A stretch of 64,000 nt of DNA from Actinophytocola gossypii (GCF_025165815.1 NZ_JAFFZE010000006.1:62001-126000); one strand, 5' to 3'. Counted from the first letter of the stretch, positions 35,600 through 44,367 are shown. Numbers and translations are program-made. The notes: generated by a model not told the origin, from the sequence alone.

Positions 35600-35750
35600 G
35601 TCCTACTTGTGTTGGACCGTTCGAACTCCCTCCGGGCACATGGGTCGGGGCCTTAATGCCGGAGGGCGGGGAGCGTGGGTCGTCGGGGGATGATCCACGC
35701 AAGAAGAGCCGGTGCGCCGCGTCGGGGGCGGCGCCCGGCTCTTCTTCTAT
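35600..35750 (+). ncRNA. Candidate structured small RNA
   Basis: Three hairpins follow one another. They are CCCTCCGGGCA/TGCCGGAGGG (35628-35638 with 35657-35666), GCGTGG/CCACGC (35673-35678 with 35695-35700) and the 12-bp terminator stem at 35701-35746, which ends in TTCTTCTAT. No protein gene lies upstream on this strand to own the terminator. An open frame from 35596 crosses the region, but its third positions are not G+C-rich and it runs on through the terminator, so it does not look coding. No clear promoter was found. The candidate fills most of the 318-base gap between the MFS gene and crp. Confidence 0.45.
35701..35746. terminator. Strong bidirectional terminator between crp and the candidate RNA
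   Basis: AAGAAGAGCCGG (35701-35712) pairs perfectly with CCGGCTCTTCTT (35735-35746). On the plus strand the hairpin is followed by a U-rich tail (CTTCTTCTAT). On the minus strand it would end crp transcripts. Confidence 0.8.
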
Positions 35751-35770
35751 GTCGACAAATCGTGAAATCG

Positions 35771-36445
35771 CTACCGCGCGCGACGGGCCAGTCGCTCCGG
35801 GTCCAGGATCAGCACGCTCTTGCCCTCCAGCCGCAGCCAGCCGCGGTGCGCGAAGTCCGCCAGCGCCTTGTTCACGGTCTCCCGCGACGCGCCGACGTAC
35901 TGGGCGATCTCCTCCTGCGTGAGGTCGTGCATGACCCGCAGCAGACCGGCCTCCTGGCTGCCGAACCGCTGCGCGAACTGCAGCAGCGCCTTGGCCACCC
36001 GGCCGGGCACGTCGGTGAAGATCAGGTCCGCGAGCATGCCGTTGGTCCGCCGCAGCCTCCGGGCGACCACGCGCAGCAGCTGCTCGGCGATCTCCGGCCG
36101 GGTCGAGATCCACTGCCGCAGCGCCGGCCGGTCCATCGTGCGGGCGACCACCTCGGTCACCGTCGTGGCGGTCGACGTGCGCGGTCCCGGGTCGAAGATC
36201 GACAGCTCGCCGAACATGTCCGCCGGGCCCATGATGCCCAGCAGGTTCTCCCGCCCGTCCGGCGACTTCCGGCCGAGCTTCACCTTGCCCGACTGGATGA
36301 TGTACAGGCGGTCACCGGGCTCGCCCTCGGCGAAGATCACGTGCCCGCGTGGAAACTCGACCATCTCCAGCGTCTGGGCGAGCGCCTCGGCGGCCGCCGG
36401 CTCGACGCCCTGGAAGATGCCGGCCCTGGCCAGGGTCTCGTCCAC
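35771..36445 (-). CDS. crp: Crp/Fnr family transcriptional regulator
   Basis: 224 residues from GTG 36445, with GGGAGG seven bases upstream. This start reproduces the N-terminus of mycobacterial Crp ([16 protein letters not shown]) and its exact length. The cyclic-nucleotide domain has [20 protein letters not shown] and [16 protein letters not shown], the phosphate-binding cassette, so cAMP binding is expected. The C-terminal HTH is [20 protein letters not shown] (~168-187). It corresponds to Rv3676, a global regulator of metabolism and respiration. Confidence 0.96.
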   Translation of the reverse strand: MDETLARAGIFQGVEPAAAEALAQTLEMVEFPRGHVIFAEGEPGDRLYIIQSGKVKLGRKSPDGRENLLGIMGPADMFGELSIFDPGPRTSTATTVTEVVARTMDRPALRQWISTRPEIAEQLLRVVARRLRRTNGMLADLIFTDVPGRVAKALLQFAQRFGSQEAGLLRVMHDLTQEEIAQYVGASRETVNKALADFAHRGWLRLEGKSVLILDPERLARRAR

Positions 36446-36582
36446 CTTCGTCCCTCCCAATCAGACTCGGGCCGGCAGCGCGCCGGCCCTCGATCCAGGG
36501 CTACTCCGCCCCTGATCACCAGTGGAAGTGTAGGGCGTGTGCGGTGGATCACCTCGCAGGGCGTACTACCGGTATGTCGCGG

Positions 36583-36858
36583 TCAGGGCCCCGGCCTGGG
36601 AATACGCACCGTCGGCTGCCGCATGACCTTGCGCGCGCGGGCCTTCGCCCTGCCCCGCCGCAGCCGGAACAGCTCCAGCGCACGACCGATGCCGTGCCCG
36701 TAGAGTGCCCGCACCTCGTCCGGCCGGGCGTTCTCGAGTAACTCCTCGACCTCGTCCTCCTGCACGGCGACGTGCCGGAGTCGGCTCTCCACCCGCTCCA
36801 TGAACAGCGCGAAGAACATCACCACGATGGGCACCGCGAACACGAACCAGACAGCCAT
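36583..36858 (-). CDS. Small membrane protein (Rv3675-like position)
   Basis: 91 residues from ATG 36858. A single N-terminal helix (MAVWFVFAVPIVVMFFALFM) is followed by a long charged cytoplasmic tail with a helical acidic stretch (EDEVEELLENARPDEVRAL) and a basic end (RLRRGRAKARARKV). It lies between crp and nth, as Rv3675 does. Function unknown. Confidence 0.72.
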   Translation of the reverse strand: MAVWFVFAVPIVVMFFALFMERVESRLRHVAVQEDEVEELLENARPDEVRALYGHGIGRALELFRLRRGRAKARARKVMRQPTVRIPRPGP

Positions 36859-36959
36859 AGATCCTTGATCCTCGCTCAGGTCGGTGGAGATCGCAGGGTT
36901 TCGCTGAGTAGACGTCCAGGGCACGGTTGGGGTTGTTCGGCGGCCCGTAGGCTATCGGG

Positions 36960-37763
36960 GTGCCACCAGCCACCCGTCAACTACCCCGAGGCGACTCGGC
37001 CGAAACGGGGCCGAGCACCGCGCTGGTCCGCCGCGCCCGGCGGATGACCCGGGTCCTCGCCGAGGCCTTCCCGGACGCGCACTGCGAGCTCGACTTCACC
37101 AACCCGCTCGAGCTGACCGTCGCCACGATCCTGTCCGCGCAGAGCACCGACGTGCGGGTCAACCTGACCACGCCCGCGCTGTTCGCGCGCTACCGCACGG
37201 CCGCCGACTACGCCGGTGCCGACCGCACCGAGCTGGAGGAACTGGTCCGGCCGACCGGGTTCTACCGGAACAAGACGTCCTCGCTGATCGGTCTCGGCCA
37301 GGCGCTCGTTGAGCGCTTCGACGGCGAGGTGCCGAACAAGCTCGAGGACCTGGTCACCCTGCCCGGCATCGGCCGCAAGACCGCGAACGTGGTGCTCGGC
37401 AACGCCTTCGGTGTCCCCGGCATCACCGTCGACACGCACTTCGGCCGGCTGGTCCGCCGGTTCGGCTGGACCGAGGAGGACGACCCGGTCAAGGTCGAGC
37501 ACGCGGTCGGCGCCCTGGTCCCGCGCAAGGACTGGACGATGCTGTCGCACTGGGTGATCTTCCACGGCCGCCGCGTCTGCCACGCCCGCAAGCCCGCGTG
37601 CGGCGCGTGCGTGCTCGCCAAGGACTGCCCGTCGTTCGGTGCCGGGCCGACCGACCTCGAGACCGCGGCCAAGCTGGTCAAGGGCGACGAGGCGCCGCAC
37701 CTGATCGACCTCGCCGAACGCGTCCGCAACGGCTACAAGCCGGGACGGGTCGGCTCCGCGTGA
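36960..37763 (+). CDS. nth: Endonuclease III
   Basis: 267 residues. It removes oxidised pyrimidines from DNA and nicks at the abasic site. The helix-hairpin-helix [13 protein letters not shown] holds catalytic Lys140, and VDTHFGRL holds Asp158. The 4Fe-4S ligands are Cys207, Cys214, Cys217 and Cys223 (C-x6-C-x2-C-x5-C). A TAGGCT box at 36948-36953 is six bases before the GTG, so the transcript is probably leaderless. First gene of a four-gene coupled operon with trx-like, NUDIX and marP. Confidence 0.96.
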   Translation: MPPATRQLPRGDSAETGPSTALVRRARRMTRVLAEAFPDAHCELDFTNPLELTVATILSAQSTDVRVNLTTPALFARYRTAADYAGADRTELEELVRPTGFYRNKTSSLIGLGQALVERFDGEVPNKLEDLVTLPGIGRKTANVVLGNAFGVPGITVDTHFGRLVRRFGWTEEDDPVKVEHAVGALVPRKDWTMLSHWVIFHGRRVCHARKPACGACVLAKDCPSFGAGPTDLETAAKLVKGDEAPHLIDLAERVRNGYKPGRVGSA

Positions 37764-38347
37764 CCAGCGCGGCGCGGTGGTCGATCGCCGGGTTGATCCT
37801 GGTGGTCGCCGCCGTGATCGCGATCTGGCCGAGGGGCGAGGAGCCGCCGCCCGCCCCCGAGCCGCCCACGCCCGACCTCGCCGCCGCCAGGAGCGCGGCG
37901 GCGCTGCCCGCGTGCGCGGCCGGCTCCGACGGGCCGAGCACGCTCACCGGCGTCGGGGTCACCTGCCTCGCCGACGGGTCCGAGGTGGACCTCGCGGCGG
38001 TGCTCGGCCGGGGCCCGGTGCTGGTGAACGTCTGGGCCACGTGGTGCCAGCCGTGCCGGGAGGAGCTGCCGCTGCTCGCCAGGTACGCCGCCGAGCCGGA
38101 CGCCGTGCCGGTCGTCGGACTCGCCGTGCAGAGCACCGAGGCCGGAGCCCTGGACCTGCTGGCCGCGCTCGACGTGCGGTTGCCGATGGTCCTGGACACC
38201 GGCGAGGCGGCCGCGCGGGCGCTTGAGCTGCCGGCCGGCCTGCCCGCGAGCTACGTGGTCGAGGCAGACGGCACCGTGCGGCTGGTGCGCGACCCGCGCC
38301 TGTTCCGGTCGGTCGAGGAGGTACGGCGGGCGGTCGATGCGCCGTGA
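37760..38347 (+). CDS. Membrane-anchored thioredoxin-like protein (Rv3673c-like)
   Basis: 195 residues. An N-terminal helix ([17 protein letters not shown]) anchors a TlpA/ResA-type thioredoxin domain facing outward, with the redox motif WCQPC (~95-99) in [19 protein letters not shown] second cysteine pair ([13 protein letters not shown]) may form a structural disulfide. Coupled to nth (GTGA) and to the NUDIX gene (GTGA). Likely reduces envelope disulfides; MarP downstream has extracytoplasmic cysteines and could be a client (inference). Confidence 0.88.
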   Translation: MTSAARWSIAGLILVVAAVIAIWPRGEEPPPAPEPPTPDLAAARSAAALPACAAGSDGPSTLTGVGVTCLADGSEVDLAAVLGRGPVLVNVWATWCQPCREELPLLARYAAEPDAVPVVGLAVQSTEAGALDLLAALDVRLPMVLDTGEAAARALELPAGLPASYVVEADGTVRLVRDPRLFRSVEEVRRAVDAP

Positions 38348-39039
38348 GCGCCGGCCCGCTCGTCGACCCGGCCGGGCTGCCGGCCTGGCTGCGTCCGCTG
38401 GTGGCCGGCACCAGCGACCTGGACCACCCGACGCTGCGCCGGCTGTCCGCGCCGGACGCGGGCGGGCGTGACGCGGCGGTGCTGATCCTGCTCGGCGAGC
38501 ACGAGACCCGCGGCCCGGACGTGCTGCTCCAACTGCGGGCGGGCGGCGACGACGCGCACGCCGGCCAGGTCGCGTTCCCCGGCGGGTCGGCCGAGCCCGG
38601 CGACGACGGCCCGGTCGGCACGGCGCTCCGGGAGGCCGTGGAGGAGACCGGCGTCGACCCGGCCGGGGTGCGCCCGGTGGCGCTGCTGCCCCGGCTGCAC
38701 ATCCCGGTGTCGAACTTCCACGTCACGCCGGTGATCGCGCACTGGGAGCGGCCGAGCAGGGTGTGGGCGGTGGACCCGGCGGAGACCGCCGCGGTGGCCA
38801 GGGCGCCGCTGGCCGACCTGGCGGACCCGGCGAACCGGTTCCAGCTGCGGTCCCCGTCGGGGTACCTCGGGCCTGGCTTCGCGCTACCGGGCATGCTGGT
38901 GTGGGGGTTCACCGCGATGGTGCTGACCCTGGTGCTGAACGTCGGCGGGTTCGAGCGGCCGTGGGACGGTGGCGACATACGGGATCTTGACGCGGCATGG
39001 CGTTCAGTTGGCTCGGTCGTCGGGGAGGTGGACGCGTGA
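38344..39039 (+). CDS. NUDIX hydrolase, CoA pyrophosphatase type (Rv3672c-like)
   Basis: 231 residues. The NUDIX box is continuous: GGSAEPGDDGPVGTALREAVEETGV (shown only by its key residues G, G, R-E-x2-E-E-x-G, ~79-103). The preceding LLQLRAGGDDAHAGQVAFPGG matches the CoA pyrophosphatase signature, whose members cleave CoA to phosphopantetheine and 3',5'-ADP. Coupled on both sides by GTGA overlaps in the nth-marP operon. Confidence 0.87.
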   Translation: MSAGPLVDPAGLPAWLRPLVAGTSDLDHPTLRRLSAPDAGGRDAAVLILLGEHETRGPDVLLQLRAGGDDAHAGQVAFPGGSAEPGDDGPVGTALREAVEETGVDPAGVRPVALLPRLHIPVSNFHVTPVIAHWERPSRVWAVDPAETAAVARAPLADLADPANRFQLRSPSGYLGPGFALPGMLVWGFTAMVLTLVLNVGGFERPWDGGDIRDLDAAWRSVGSVVGEVDA

Positions 39040-40220
39040 ACTGGGTCGACGTGCTCGTGATCGCGCTGGCGGTGCTGGCCGCGATCTCCGGGGCGAGGCA
39101 GGGCGTGCTCACCGCGCTGCCCGCGTTCGTCGGGGTGCTGCTCGGCGCGATCGCGGGGATCAAGCTCGCGCCCATGGTGGTCCGGCACATCGAGTCGACG
39201 CCGACCAGGGTGGCGTTCGCGGTCGCGGTGTTCGTGCTGCTGGTCGCGCTGGGGGAGACGCTCGGGGTGTGGCTCGGACGCAGCATCCGGCAGCGGATCC
39301 GCTCACCGAAGCTCGCCGGTGTGGACAACGCGCTCGGTGCCGTCGTGCAGGGCGCGGTCGTGTTCGTGGTCGCCTGGCTGATCGCGCTGCCGCTGGTCAC
39401 CGTCGGCGGCCTGCCCGGCCTGGCCTCGGCGATCCGCGGGTCGACCGTGCTCGGCGGCGTGAACAACGTGATGCCCTCGGCCGCGCAGAACCTCCCGGAC
39501 GAGCTGCGCAAGCTGCTCGACGTCTCCGGCTTCCCGGCCGCCGTCGACCCGTTCGACCGGACCCCGAGCAAGGACGTCGCCCCGCCCGATCCGGCCCTGC
39601 AGGGCAGCGCGGTCGTGCAGCGGGTACGGCCGAGCGTGCTCAAGATCCACGCCAAGGCGCCGTCCTGCTCCAGGGCGCTGGAGGGCACCGGCTTCGTGAT
39701 CTCCCCCGAGCGGATGATGACCAACGCCCACGTGGTCGCCGGCACCAGCGAGGTCAGCGTGGAAACCGACGACGGCCCGCTGGACGCGCGGGTGGTGCAC
39801 TACGACCCGAACACCGACGTCGCGATCCTGGCCGTACCCGGCCTGTCCGCCACCCCCCTCCCGTTCGCCGACGACCCCGCCGAGTCCGGCCAGGACGGCA
39901 TCGTCCTCGGCTACCCCCTCGACGGCCCGTACACCGCGTCCCCCGCCCGAGTCCGCGACCTGATCAACCTCACCGGCCCCGACATCTACGACTCCCGCAC
40001 CGTCACCCGCGAGGTCTTCACGCTCCGCGCCCTGGTCCGCAGCGGCAACTCCGGCGGCCCCCTGATCGACACCCAGGGCCGCGTGATCGGCGTGATCTTC
40101 GGCGCCGCCGTCGACAAGTCCGAAACCGGCTTCGCCCTCACCGCCGACGAAGTGGCCGACGAGCTCGAATCCGCCCCCGACCTCTCCCGCTCCGTAGGCA
40201 CCGGCTCCTGCGCCGCCTAA
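39036..40220 (+). CDS. marP: Membrane serine protease MarP
   Basis: 394 residues from GTG 39036 (GGGAGGTG upstream, GTGA overlap). Residues 1-150 form a CvpA-like domain with four helices. The periplasmic chymotrypsin-like protease domain has His232 (TNAHVV), Asp261 (NTDVAIL) and Ser339 (GNSGGP). Two cysteines (PSCSR and the C-terminal GSCAA) could make the regulatory disulfide known from M. tuberculosis MarP (Rv3671c), which is needed for acid resistance by processing a peptidoglycan hydrolase. Confidence 0.95.
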   Translation: MNWVDVLVIALAVLAAISGARQGVLTALPAFVGVLLGAIAGIKLAPMVVRHIESTPTRVAFAVAVFVLLVALGETLGVWLGRSIRQRIRSPKLAGVDNALGAVVQGAVVFVVAWLIALPLVTVGGLPGLASAIRGSTVLGGVNNVMPSAAQNLPDELRKLLDVSGFPAAVDPFDRTPSKDVAPPDPALQGSAVVQRVRPSVLKIHAKAPSCSRALEGTGFVISPERMMTNAHVVAGTSEVSVETDDGPLDARVVHYDPNTDVAILAVPGLSATPLPFADDPAESGQDGIVLGYPLDGPYTASPARVRDLINLTGPDIYDSRTVTREVFTLRALVRSGNSGGPLIDTQGRVIGVIFGAAVDKSETGFALTADEVADELESAPDLSRSVGTGSCAA

Positions 40221-40224
40221 CCCC

Positions 40225-40268
40225 CGCGAGTCGTACGTTCCCGTCGCGCGAGTCGTACGTTCCCGTCG
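40225..40268. repeat. Perfect tandem 22-bp direct repeat after marP
   Basis: Two identical 22-bp units (40225-40246 and 40247-40268) begin CGCGAGTCGTACG and end TTCCCGTCG. They fill the space between the marP stop and the end of the convergent DHFR-like gene. Each unit contains the palindrome CGTACG. Possibly a dispersed intergenic repeat of this genome or a binding array. Confidence 0.85.
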
Positions 40269-40273
40269 CCGGG

Positions 40274-40831
40274 TCAGGCGCGCGGGATGTCGCGCCCGGT
40301 CGGCCGGTACTCCAGCAGCAGCACCCGGCCGTCCAGCGCCCGGTGGCCGACCAGCTCCAGGTCGGCCGCGGCCGCGCCGGCGAAGAACGGCTCCCGCCCG
40401 TCCGGGCCGACGAGCAGCGGGAACGTCATCAGCAGCAGCCTGTCGACCAGACCCGCGGCACACAGCTGCCGCGCGATCGACAGGCTGCCCATCGTCCGCA
40501 TCGGGACGCCGCCCTCGCGCTTGAGCCGGGTGATCTCGGGAACCAGGTCCCGGCAGACGCGAGTGTTCGGCCAGGTGGCGGCTGGCAGGGTGTGGGAGAA
40601 CACCACCTTGTCCAGCTCGGTCATCCGGTCCCAGTCGGCGTCCCGGACCTCCTCGGGCGGGTCCGCGAACATCTCGTAGGTCCGCCGCCCGAGGACGAGC
40701 AGCTGGGGCTCGGCCAGCTGCTCGTCGATCCACTGCCGCAGCTCAGGCCCGTGATAGCCGAAGTAGCCGGGGGAGACCGCGCTACCGGCCCACCCGTCCA
40801 CCGACACGAACACTTCCACGGCCAGGTTCAC
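40274..40831 (-). CDS. RibD C-terminal/DHFR-fold family protein
   Basis: 185 residues. It has the dihydrofolate reductase-like fold of the YyaP/YwjB group: VEVFVSVDGWAG at the N-terminus, LLVLGRRTYEMFADP (~45) and the GSLSIARQL nucleotide loop (~114). These proteins bind NADPH; substrates are largely unknown. The GTG start sits six bases after an AAAACT -10, with TTGACA 17 bases further up and a TTTACGTAAA palindrome between, so the mRNA is probably leaderless and repressible. Confidence 0.83.
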   Translation of the reverse strand: MNLAVEVFVSVDGWAGSAVSPGYFGYHGPELRQWIDEQLAEPQLLVLGRRTYEMFADPPEEVRDADWDRMTELDKVVFSHTLPAATWPNTRVCRDLVPEITRLKREGGVPMRTMGSLSIARQLCAAGLVDRLLLMTFPLLVGPDGREPFFAGAAAADLELVGHRALDGRVLLLEYRPTGRDIPRA

Positions 40832-40841
40832 AAATTCAGTT

Positions 40842-40866
40842 TTTACGTAAACGCGAGTTTTGTCAA
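40842..40866 (-). promoter_or_regulatory. Promoter/operator of the DHFR-like gene
   Basis: On the minus strand TTGACA (40861-40866), 17 bases, then AAAACT just before GTG 40831. The perfect palindrome TTTACGTAAA (40842-40851) lies across the spacer end and -10. The stretch is strikingly AT-rich for this genome. The -35 overlaps the stop codon of the VOC gene. Confidence 0.5.
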
Positions 40867-41252
40867 TGTGCGTGTGCCGGATCGACGCGGCGCCGGAGCA
40901 GGCAGAACTCGTTGCCTTCGGGGTCGGCGAGCACGTGCCAGGACTCCTCGCCGGTCTGTCCCACGTCGACCTTCCGCGCGCCGAGGGCCAGCAGACGCTC
41001 CAGCTCGGCGTCCTGGTCCCGGTCGGTGGCGTTGACGTCGAGGTGCAGGCGCAGCTTGTCCCGCTTCGGCTCCGGCACCCGGCTCAGGATCAGCGTCGGC
41101 TGCGGGCCGCCGAACCCGACGTCCGGCGGCCCGATCTCGATGTCCTCACCCTCCCGGCCGAGCTCGACGTAACCCAGCACGGCGGACCAGAACTCGGCCA
41201 GCCGTTCCGGGTCGACGCAGTCCAGGATCAACTCGGTGATGCGGCAGCTCAT
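40863..41252 (-). CDS. VOC family protein (glyoxalase/dioxygenase fold)
   Basis: 129 residues from ATG 41252; the frame is open upstream, but those residues are implausible. Two beta-alpha-beta-beta-beta modules: ITELILDCVDPERLAEFWSAVLGY (~4-27) and HVLADPEGNEFCLLR (C-terminal, with the metal ligand Glu). KLRLHLDV provides a likely second ligand His. Such proteins include glyoxalases and resistance proteins that sequester compounds; no specific role is visible. Same strand as, and upstream of, the DHFR-like gene. Confidence 0.85.
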   Translation of the reverse strand: MSCRITELILDCVDPERLAEFWSAVLGYVELGREGEDIEIGPPDVGFGGPQPTLILSRVPEPKRDKLRLHLDVNATDRDQDAELERLLALGARKVDVGQTGEESWHVLADPEGNEFCLLRRRVDPAHAH

Positions 41253-41342
41253 CCGCCGGACGGTACCGGCGCCGGACGGACGGGCCCGGTGCCCGTCGAG
41301 GACGAACCCGTGATTGTCGGTACCTCGTGACAGGGTGCGCCG

Positions 41343-41915
41343 GTGACACAAACAGATCCGCGACCGCGGCTACGCGCCGCGCTCGACCAGACCGAACACC
41401 AGATCAACGCGGTCGGACACGCCGACCTGGGCCTGCCGACACCGTGTGCCGAGTACGACCTGCGGACCCTGCTGGCTCACCTCGTCGCGGTTCTGCGCAA
41501 GCTCACGGCTCTCGGCAACGGCGAGGGCACGGCCGACGTGCCGGACCCGGCCGACGACCACACCGACGACTGGGGTGAGACGTTCCGCGGCGCTCGTGCC
41601 GAGCTCGAACAGGTCTGGACGTCCGACTCGGCACTCGGCAAGAGCTACAGGTTGCCCTGGGCAACGCTGAGCGGACAGGAGCTGCTGGCGGCGTACACGC
41701 ACGAATTCACCGTCCACTCCTGGGATCTCGCCCGAGTCACCGGTCGCAGCGCCGACCTCGACCCGGTTCTGGCGGAGGTCGCGCTCGACTGGTTCACCCA
41801 CAACCTCACGGCGGAGGATCGCGGCGAGGGCGGACAGTTCGGACCGGTCACCCCGGTGGCCGACGACGCCGACGTGTACCTCCGGCTCGCCGGCTTCGTC
41901 GGCCGACCGGTGTAG
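41343..41915 (+). CDS. TIGR03086-type DinB-fold protein
   Basis: 190 residues from GTG 41343. RAALDQTEHQINAVGHADLGL, LPTPCAEYDLRTLLAHLVAV (~33-52) and EFTVHSWDLARVTG (~122) follow the mycothiol-dependent/DinB metalloprotein pattern, with His residues placed for a divalent metal. It is a distant relative of the first gene in the ArsR operon at 15 kb. Substrate unknown. Its C-terminus converges on the secreted hydrolase gene seven bases away. Confidence 0.82.
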   Translation: MTQTDPRPRLRAALDQTEHQINAVGHADLGLPTPCAEYDLRTLLAHLVAVLRKLTALGNGEGTADVPDPADDHTDDWGETFRGARAELEQVWTSDSALGKSYRLPWATLSGQELLAAYTHEFTVHSWDLARVTGRSADLDPVLAEVALDWFTHNLTAEDRGEGGQFGPVTPVADDADVYLRLAGFVGRPV

Positions 41916-41922
41916 CGCCGGC

Positions 41923-43335
41923 TCATCCACCGGACCGATCCGCCGGGCAGGTCGCCCCGCGGCGCGGAAGCTCCAGGTCGACCAGATAACGGGTGGTGGC
42001 CTCGACCGTGCACGGGGTGCGGTCGACGACGCCGTGCCCCCAGCCCTCGTAGGTGAGCAGCCGGCCGTGGTCGATCTGACGCGTGACGTTCCGCGCCCAC
42101 TCGATCGACGTCGCCGGGTCGTGCGCGGAGTTGAGCACCAGCACCGGCGTGTGGTCGATGTCCAGCCGGTGCTGGGGGTTGTTCGTCTCCGCCGGCCAGG
42201 CCGAGCACAGCGTCACCGGCAGCCAGGCGAAGTGCGTGCGCAGCGTCGGCGCCGCCCGGTTCTGCTGCGCCCAGAGCCGCTGCCACTGGCGCTCCGAGCG
42301 GATCGACACGCGGTGGTCGGCGCAGAACGCGGCCACGGGGAACGGCTCCGTCTCCTCGGCCGCCACCCGCGCGGCCGGCGCGCCGTCGGCGAGCGAGCGC
42401 AGGAACACCGCGGCCTCGGCCGAGCTCGGGCCGTAGAAGAAGCTCACCGTCCGGTTGACCAGGTCCATCGGACGCACCGGCCCGCCGGAGGTCGGGTCGA
42501 CCAGCTCGCCGGCCACCGACTTCGCGTACAGCGTGTCGTACACCGCGTCGACGTCCTGGCCGTGCAGCGCGCACTCCTCCGCGCGGTCGCACCACGAGGC
42601 GAACTCGCGGAACGAGTCCTCACCGGTCGCCGTCTGCGTCCACAGGAACCGCCGCGGCGACAGGCTGTGGTCGAACACGCTGTCGAGCACCAGGGCACGC
42701 ACCCGGTGCGGGTACCGCTCGGCGTACATCGCCCCGGCCAGCGTGCCGTAGGAACGCCCGTACAGCGACAGCTCACGCTCCCCGAGCGCGGCCCGGATCG
42801 CGTCCACGTCCCGGGCGACGCTCACGCTGTCCAGGTGGTCGAGCAGCGGGCCGGTGTGCTCGCGGCAGCTCTCCCCGAGCGCGCGGGCGTAGTCCCGCAT
42901 GCCGGCGAGCGTGGCGCCGGCGTCGGGGTTGGTGACCGGCAGGTTCGCGACCAGCTCGGCGTCACACGTCACCGGGGCGCTGCGGTTGGTGCCACGCGGG
43001 TCGAAGCTCACCACGTCGAACCGGGAGCCGATCTCGTCCGGCAGCGGGTCGCGGTCGAGCAGCCGCCGCACGCCCGAGTCGCCGGGCCCGCCGGGCAGGT
43101 AGAACAGCGTGCCGATCGGATTCTCGACGGCGCGGCGGGCCACGGCGACCTCGATCGTGTCGCCGTGCGGCCGGGACCAGTCGATCGGCACCGTGATCGT
43201 CGCGCACTCGACGGCGGCGTTCTCGCCGCACTGCGCCCAGTCGAGGTCCGGCGTGGCGGCCGCGGTGGCGGCACCGGCGAGCGTGGCGCCGACCGCGACC
43301 GCGGCGAGCAGTGTCGTGGTGCGAAGCAGTCTCAT
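41923..43335 (-). CDS. Secreted alpha/beta-hydrolase, tripeptidyl aminopeptidase (Tap/SlpD) type
   Basis: 470 residues with a signal peptide (LLAAVAVGATLAGAATAAA, cleavage ~28). The core has FYLPGGPGDSG (oxyanion, ~80), FDPRGTNRS (~112), nucleophile Ser in LYGRSYGTLAG (~195), Asp in NSAHDPATS (~405) and His in WGHGVVDR (~437). It also has the C-terminal TAP-like domain and several disulfide-type cysteines. Streptomyces homologs remove tripeptides from protein N-termini outside the cell. Confidence 0.9.
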   Translation of the reverse strand: MRLLRTTTLLAAVAVGATLAGAATAAATPDLDWAQCGENAAVECATITVPIDWSRPHGDTIEVAVARRAVENPIGTLFYLPGGPGDSGVRRLLDRDPLPDEIGSRFDVVSFDPRGTNRSAPVTCDAELVANLPVTNPDAGATLAGMRDYARALGESCREHTGPLLDHLDSVSVARDVDAIRAALGERELSLYGRSYGTLAGAMYAERYPHRVRALVLDSVFDHSLSPRRFLWTQTATGEDSFREFASWCDRAEECALHGQDVDAVYDTLYAKSVAGELVDPTSGGPVRPMDLVNRTVSFFYGPSSAEAAVFLRSLADGAPAARVAAEETEPFPVAAFCADHRVSIRSERQWQRLWAQQNRAAPTLRTHFAWLPVTLCSAWPAETNNPQHRLDIDHTPVLVLNSAHDPATSIEWARNVTRQIDHGRLLTYEGWGHGVVDRTPCTVEATTRYLVDLELPRRGATCPADRSGG

Positions 43336-43398
43336 TGCTCGAATGCTGCTCCGCGCAGGGCCGCGCGGGCTCCGGGAAGTCCCCGAGAAGTCCCGGGG

Positions 43399-44340
43399 TC
43401 ACGACCCGGAGAGGAACTCCGTGAGCACGCGGTTGCTGATCGCCGACGCCTCCTGGTGCGGGAAGTGCCCGACCCCGTCCAGCAGCCGGGTGCGCAGCGG
43501 GCCGTGCGCCCACGCGCCCGACGCCCGGATCGTCCCGGGCAGCACGCACGGGTCGGCCGCGCCCGCGAGCTGCAGCACCGGCGTGGTGATCCGCCGCTGC
43601 ATCACCTCGCCGAACCGCCTGCCCTCGCCGCGCAGCTGCGCGCGCACCGCCCAGCGGTAGTACTCCAGCGCGCTGTGCGCGACGCCCCGCACCGACATGG
43701 CCCGCCGGTACCGTTCCACCACGTCGTCGAATCCTGGTTGGACAGTCCACTCCGGACCGGACCAGCGGCGTAGGAGGGTCTCGACGGTGGCCGCGTCGTC
43801 GCGGGTCAGCCAGCGTTCCGGCAGCAGCGGGACCTGCGCGCGGAACACGTGACCGAGCGCGCGCGCCTGGTTGGTTCCCTTGCGCCGCAACGCGGTCCGC
43901 CGGATCTCGCGGCGCAGTGCGAGCGGGTGCGCGGCCGCCACCGCGCTGACCGAGCGCACCAGCCGGGGGTGCATCGCGGCGACCGTCCACGCGAGCGTGC
44001 CGCCCCAGCCGTGCCCGACCAGGTGCGCCCTCGGCTCGCCGAGCGCCTTGACCAGCCCGCCGACGTCACCGGCGAGCGTCCAGGCGTCGTAGCCTCGGGG
44101 CGGTTTGTCCGAGTCGCCGTACCCGCGCAGGTCCACCGCGACCGCGCGGAAGCCGGCGCCGGCCAGCGCGGTGAGCTGGTGCCGCCAGGTCCACCAGAAC
44201 TCGGCGAACCCGTGCAGCAGCAGTACCAGCGGGCCCTCGCCGGTCTCGGTGACGTGCAGCCGGATGCCGTTCGCGTGCACGTCCCGGTGCTGCCACGGCC
44301 CGTCGATCCGGACGGTCGACGGGTCGGGCCGGGAGCGCAC
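43399..44340 (-). CDS. Alpha/beta-hydrolase, EphE-like, lacking the nucleophile
   Basis: 313 residues in the position of M. tuberculosis ephE (Rv3670). It has LLLHGFAEFWWTWRHQL (HGF oxyanion, ~41) and VDLRGYGDSDKP (~68). The nucleophile elbow, normally GHDWGG in epoxide hydrolases, reads GHGWGG with Gly111 in place of Asp. The C-terminal GVGHFPHQE keeps the histidine. Without a nucleophile it should not work by the standard epoxide hydrolase mechanism; it may be a pseudoenzyme or use other chemistry. Confidence 0.85.
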   Translation of the reverse strand: MRSRPDPSTVRIDGPWQHRDVHANGIRLHVTETGEGPLVLLLHGFAEFWWTWRHQLTALAGAGFRAVAVDLRGYGDSDKPPRGYDAWTLAGDVGGLVKALGEPRAHLVGHGWGGTLAWTVAAMHPRLVRSVSAVAAAHPLALRREIRRTALRRKGTNQARALGHVFRAQVPLLPERWLTRDDAATVETLLRRWSGPEWTVQPGFDDVVERYRRAMSVRGVAHSALEYYRWAVRAQLRGEGRRFGEVMQRRITTPVLQLAGAADPCVLPGTIRASGAWAHGPLRTRLLDGVGHFPHQEASAISNRVLTEFLSGS

Positions 44341-44367
44341 GACGGCGGTGCTCAGTGCCGGGTCCGA

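Noticed and set aside
35596-35922. Small open frame beginning MSPTCVGPFELPPGTWVG
   Set aside because: It runs through a strong terminator and antisense into crp, lacks the genome's third-position bias and has a TTA codon. I favour a non-coding RNA, though a short peptide cannot be excluded.
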